DNA of 6,302 nucleotides, from positions 9,234 to 15,535 of the forward strand of contig DKNM01000025.1 in the NCBI GenBank assembly GCA_002470695.1, given 5' to 3'. Below, in pieces: positions 5,814 to 6,302 of the stretch; within the stretch, counting starts at the first letter, position 1; every line of letters begins with the position of its first letter. The notes below the pieces were generated by a model. It made no database searches. It was given only the letters and a program-made list of their open reading frames with translations, and had not been told where the DNA came from. This DNA is from Candidatus Neomicrothrix sp. UBA7388 (lineage in GTDB: Bacteria > Actinomycetota > Acidimicrobiia > Acidimicrobiales > Poriferisodalaceae). The position numbers were made by a program, and so were the translations under genes.

Positions 5814-6302
5814 TTATCCGCCAACGGTGGTTTCGATTAATCGGCTATCGACGATTGATGCGTTCCGCTTTGGGAGATGGTTGACGCGGTAGTCCTCGTA
5901 GTCGGTGAACATTGAGAGCATTTTTGAACGACTTAGGTAGTGATATATGAGCGCTTCATCCCATAGCTCGTCAGAAGGCCCAATGAGGGTAGCTACGGGG
6001 AAGGCGCGCCAAGTAATTTTAACGCCGGCCCGTTCGGCATATAGATCCGTCACTCCTTTTCTGTATTCCTCATAGCCCTGTGCTCCTGACATGTTGTCAA
6101 CTCCGCTGTTTGGTTTCGTGGTGTCGGCTAGACGAACCAGATTCAGCATGTCGGTTGGTTGGTCTGCGTCACGGTCGTTGATTTCGTTGACTCGAGGGTC
6201 TTTGAATAAGCCGGGTTGTTCAATTATTGGGTCCGCTGGCAGTGGCGCGTTGAGGTGCAACGGATATCCCTCTGGTTCGTCGTTGACGCATTCAATTAAT
6301 CG
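5814..6302 (-). CDS. DUF1330-like (ferredoxin-fold) protein, N-terminus beyond the window edge
   Basis: The reverse frame is open from the right edge to a TAA at 5816-5814, showing 162 residues. From about residue 52 to 158 it matches the DUF1330 pattern of small alpha-beta barrel proteins: DMLNLVRLAD at 51-60, GYEEYRKGV at 76-84, ITWRAFPVATLIGPSDELWDEALIYHYLSR spanning 96-125, then MLSMFTDYEDYRVNHL and a terminal DSRLIETT at 152-159. The function of this family is poorly defined. Relatives of the same fold include monooxygenase-like and stress-response dimeric barrels. A TTG at 6260 exists in frame but has no ribosome binding site, and the coding pattern continues past it to the edge. The first visible residues RLIEC resemble the domain's own ending, so the gene may encode two tandem copies. 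It converges on nitroreductase 2 with a 72-base gap. Confidence 0.75.
   Translation of the reverse strand, partial: RLIECVNDEPEGYPLHLNAPLPADPIIEQPGLFKDPRVNEINDRDADQPTDMLNLVRLADTTKPNSGVDNMSGAQGYEEYRKGVTDLYAERAGVKITWRAFPVATLIGPSDELWDEALIYHYLSRSKMLSMFTDYEDYRVNHLPKRNASIVDSRLIETTVGG

Noticed and set aside
5818..5830. Hairpin CCGCC-AAC-GGTGG followed by TTTCG as terminator of nitroreductase 2
   Set aside because: The stem has only five pairs including a G-T wobble, there is no real T-tract, and it lies inside the coding end of the convergent gene, where codons explain it.
5644..5892. Rightward 82-codon frame across the end of nitroreductase 2 and the convergent gap
   Set aside because: It overlaps two well-supported genes in other frames and its Arg/Ser-rich translation resembles no family.
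1..6302. CRISPR array, insertion sequence, tRNA or toxin-antitoxin system
   Set aside because: I saw no regularly spaced repeats, terminal repeats with transposase, cloverleaf-like sequence or small paired toxin-antitoxin genes anywhere in the window.

Overview
The window reads as ordinary chromosomal DNA from an uncultivated, metabolically versatile aerobic bacterium. Base composition looks balanced, and the coding is dense. The gene families present are a molybdenum-hydroxylase FAD subunit, an AidB-type acyl-CoA dehydrogenase, a CaiB/BaiF CoA-transferase, paired nitroreductases and a DUF1330-like protein. This mix of CoA-thioester and flavoenzyme genes is typical of marine or soil Actinobacteriota such as Acidimicrobiia, and of some Chloroflexota such as SAR202. 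The assignment is an inference from gene content and style, not from a marker gene. No RNA gene, CRISPR array, transposase or attachment site was seen.

Left part (1-2348): a leftward, edge-truncated gene encodes the FAD-binding medium subunit of a CO dehydrogenase/xanthine dehydrogenase-type enzyme. It starts at a GTG at 608. A 114-bp divergent intergenic region separates it from a rightward 541-residue AidB-family acyl-CoA dehydrogenase (723-2348), which lacks a Shine-Dalgarno sequence and may be read from a leaderless transcript.

Middle part (2364-5741): this is a mirrored arrangement. From a 174-bp central intergenic region, a leftward arm carries an unrecognised 189-residue protein and then nitroreductase 1. 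The rightward arm carries a family III CoA-transferase and then nitroreductase 2. The two nitroreductases are both 224 residues once their starts are corrected. They align without gaps and are about 63% identical by hand count, so they are an inverted paralogous pair about 2 kb apart. Nitroreductase 2 is tightly coupled to the CoA-transferase, its ribosome binding site overlapping that gene's stop codon. Nitroreductase 1 ends 15 bp from the convergent AidB-like gene, with a small inverted repeat spanning both stop codons.

Right edge (5814-6302): a leftward gene, open through the window edge, ends in a DUF1330-like domain. The first visible residues look like the tail of another copy of the same domain.

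Taken together, the genes suggest catabolism of an unidentified organic acid or ring compound: CoA activation by transfer (CaiB-like), flavin-dependent dehydrogenation (AidB-like), flavin-dependent reduction (nitroreductases) and hydroxylation by a molybdenum enzyme off the left edge. The substrate cannot be read from the sequence, and joint function rests only on proximity. I found no convincing new defence or mobile system. The most interesting points are the mirrored nitroreductase pair with the orphan 189-residue gene, and the leader region of the CoA-transferase.
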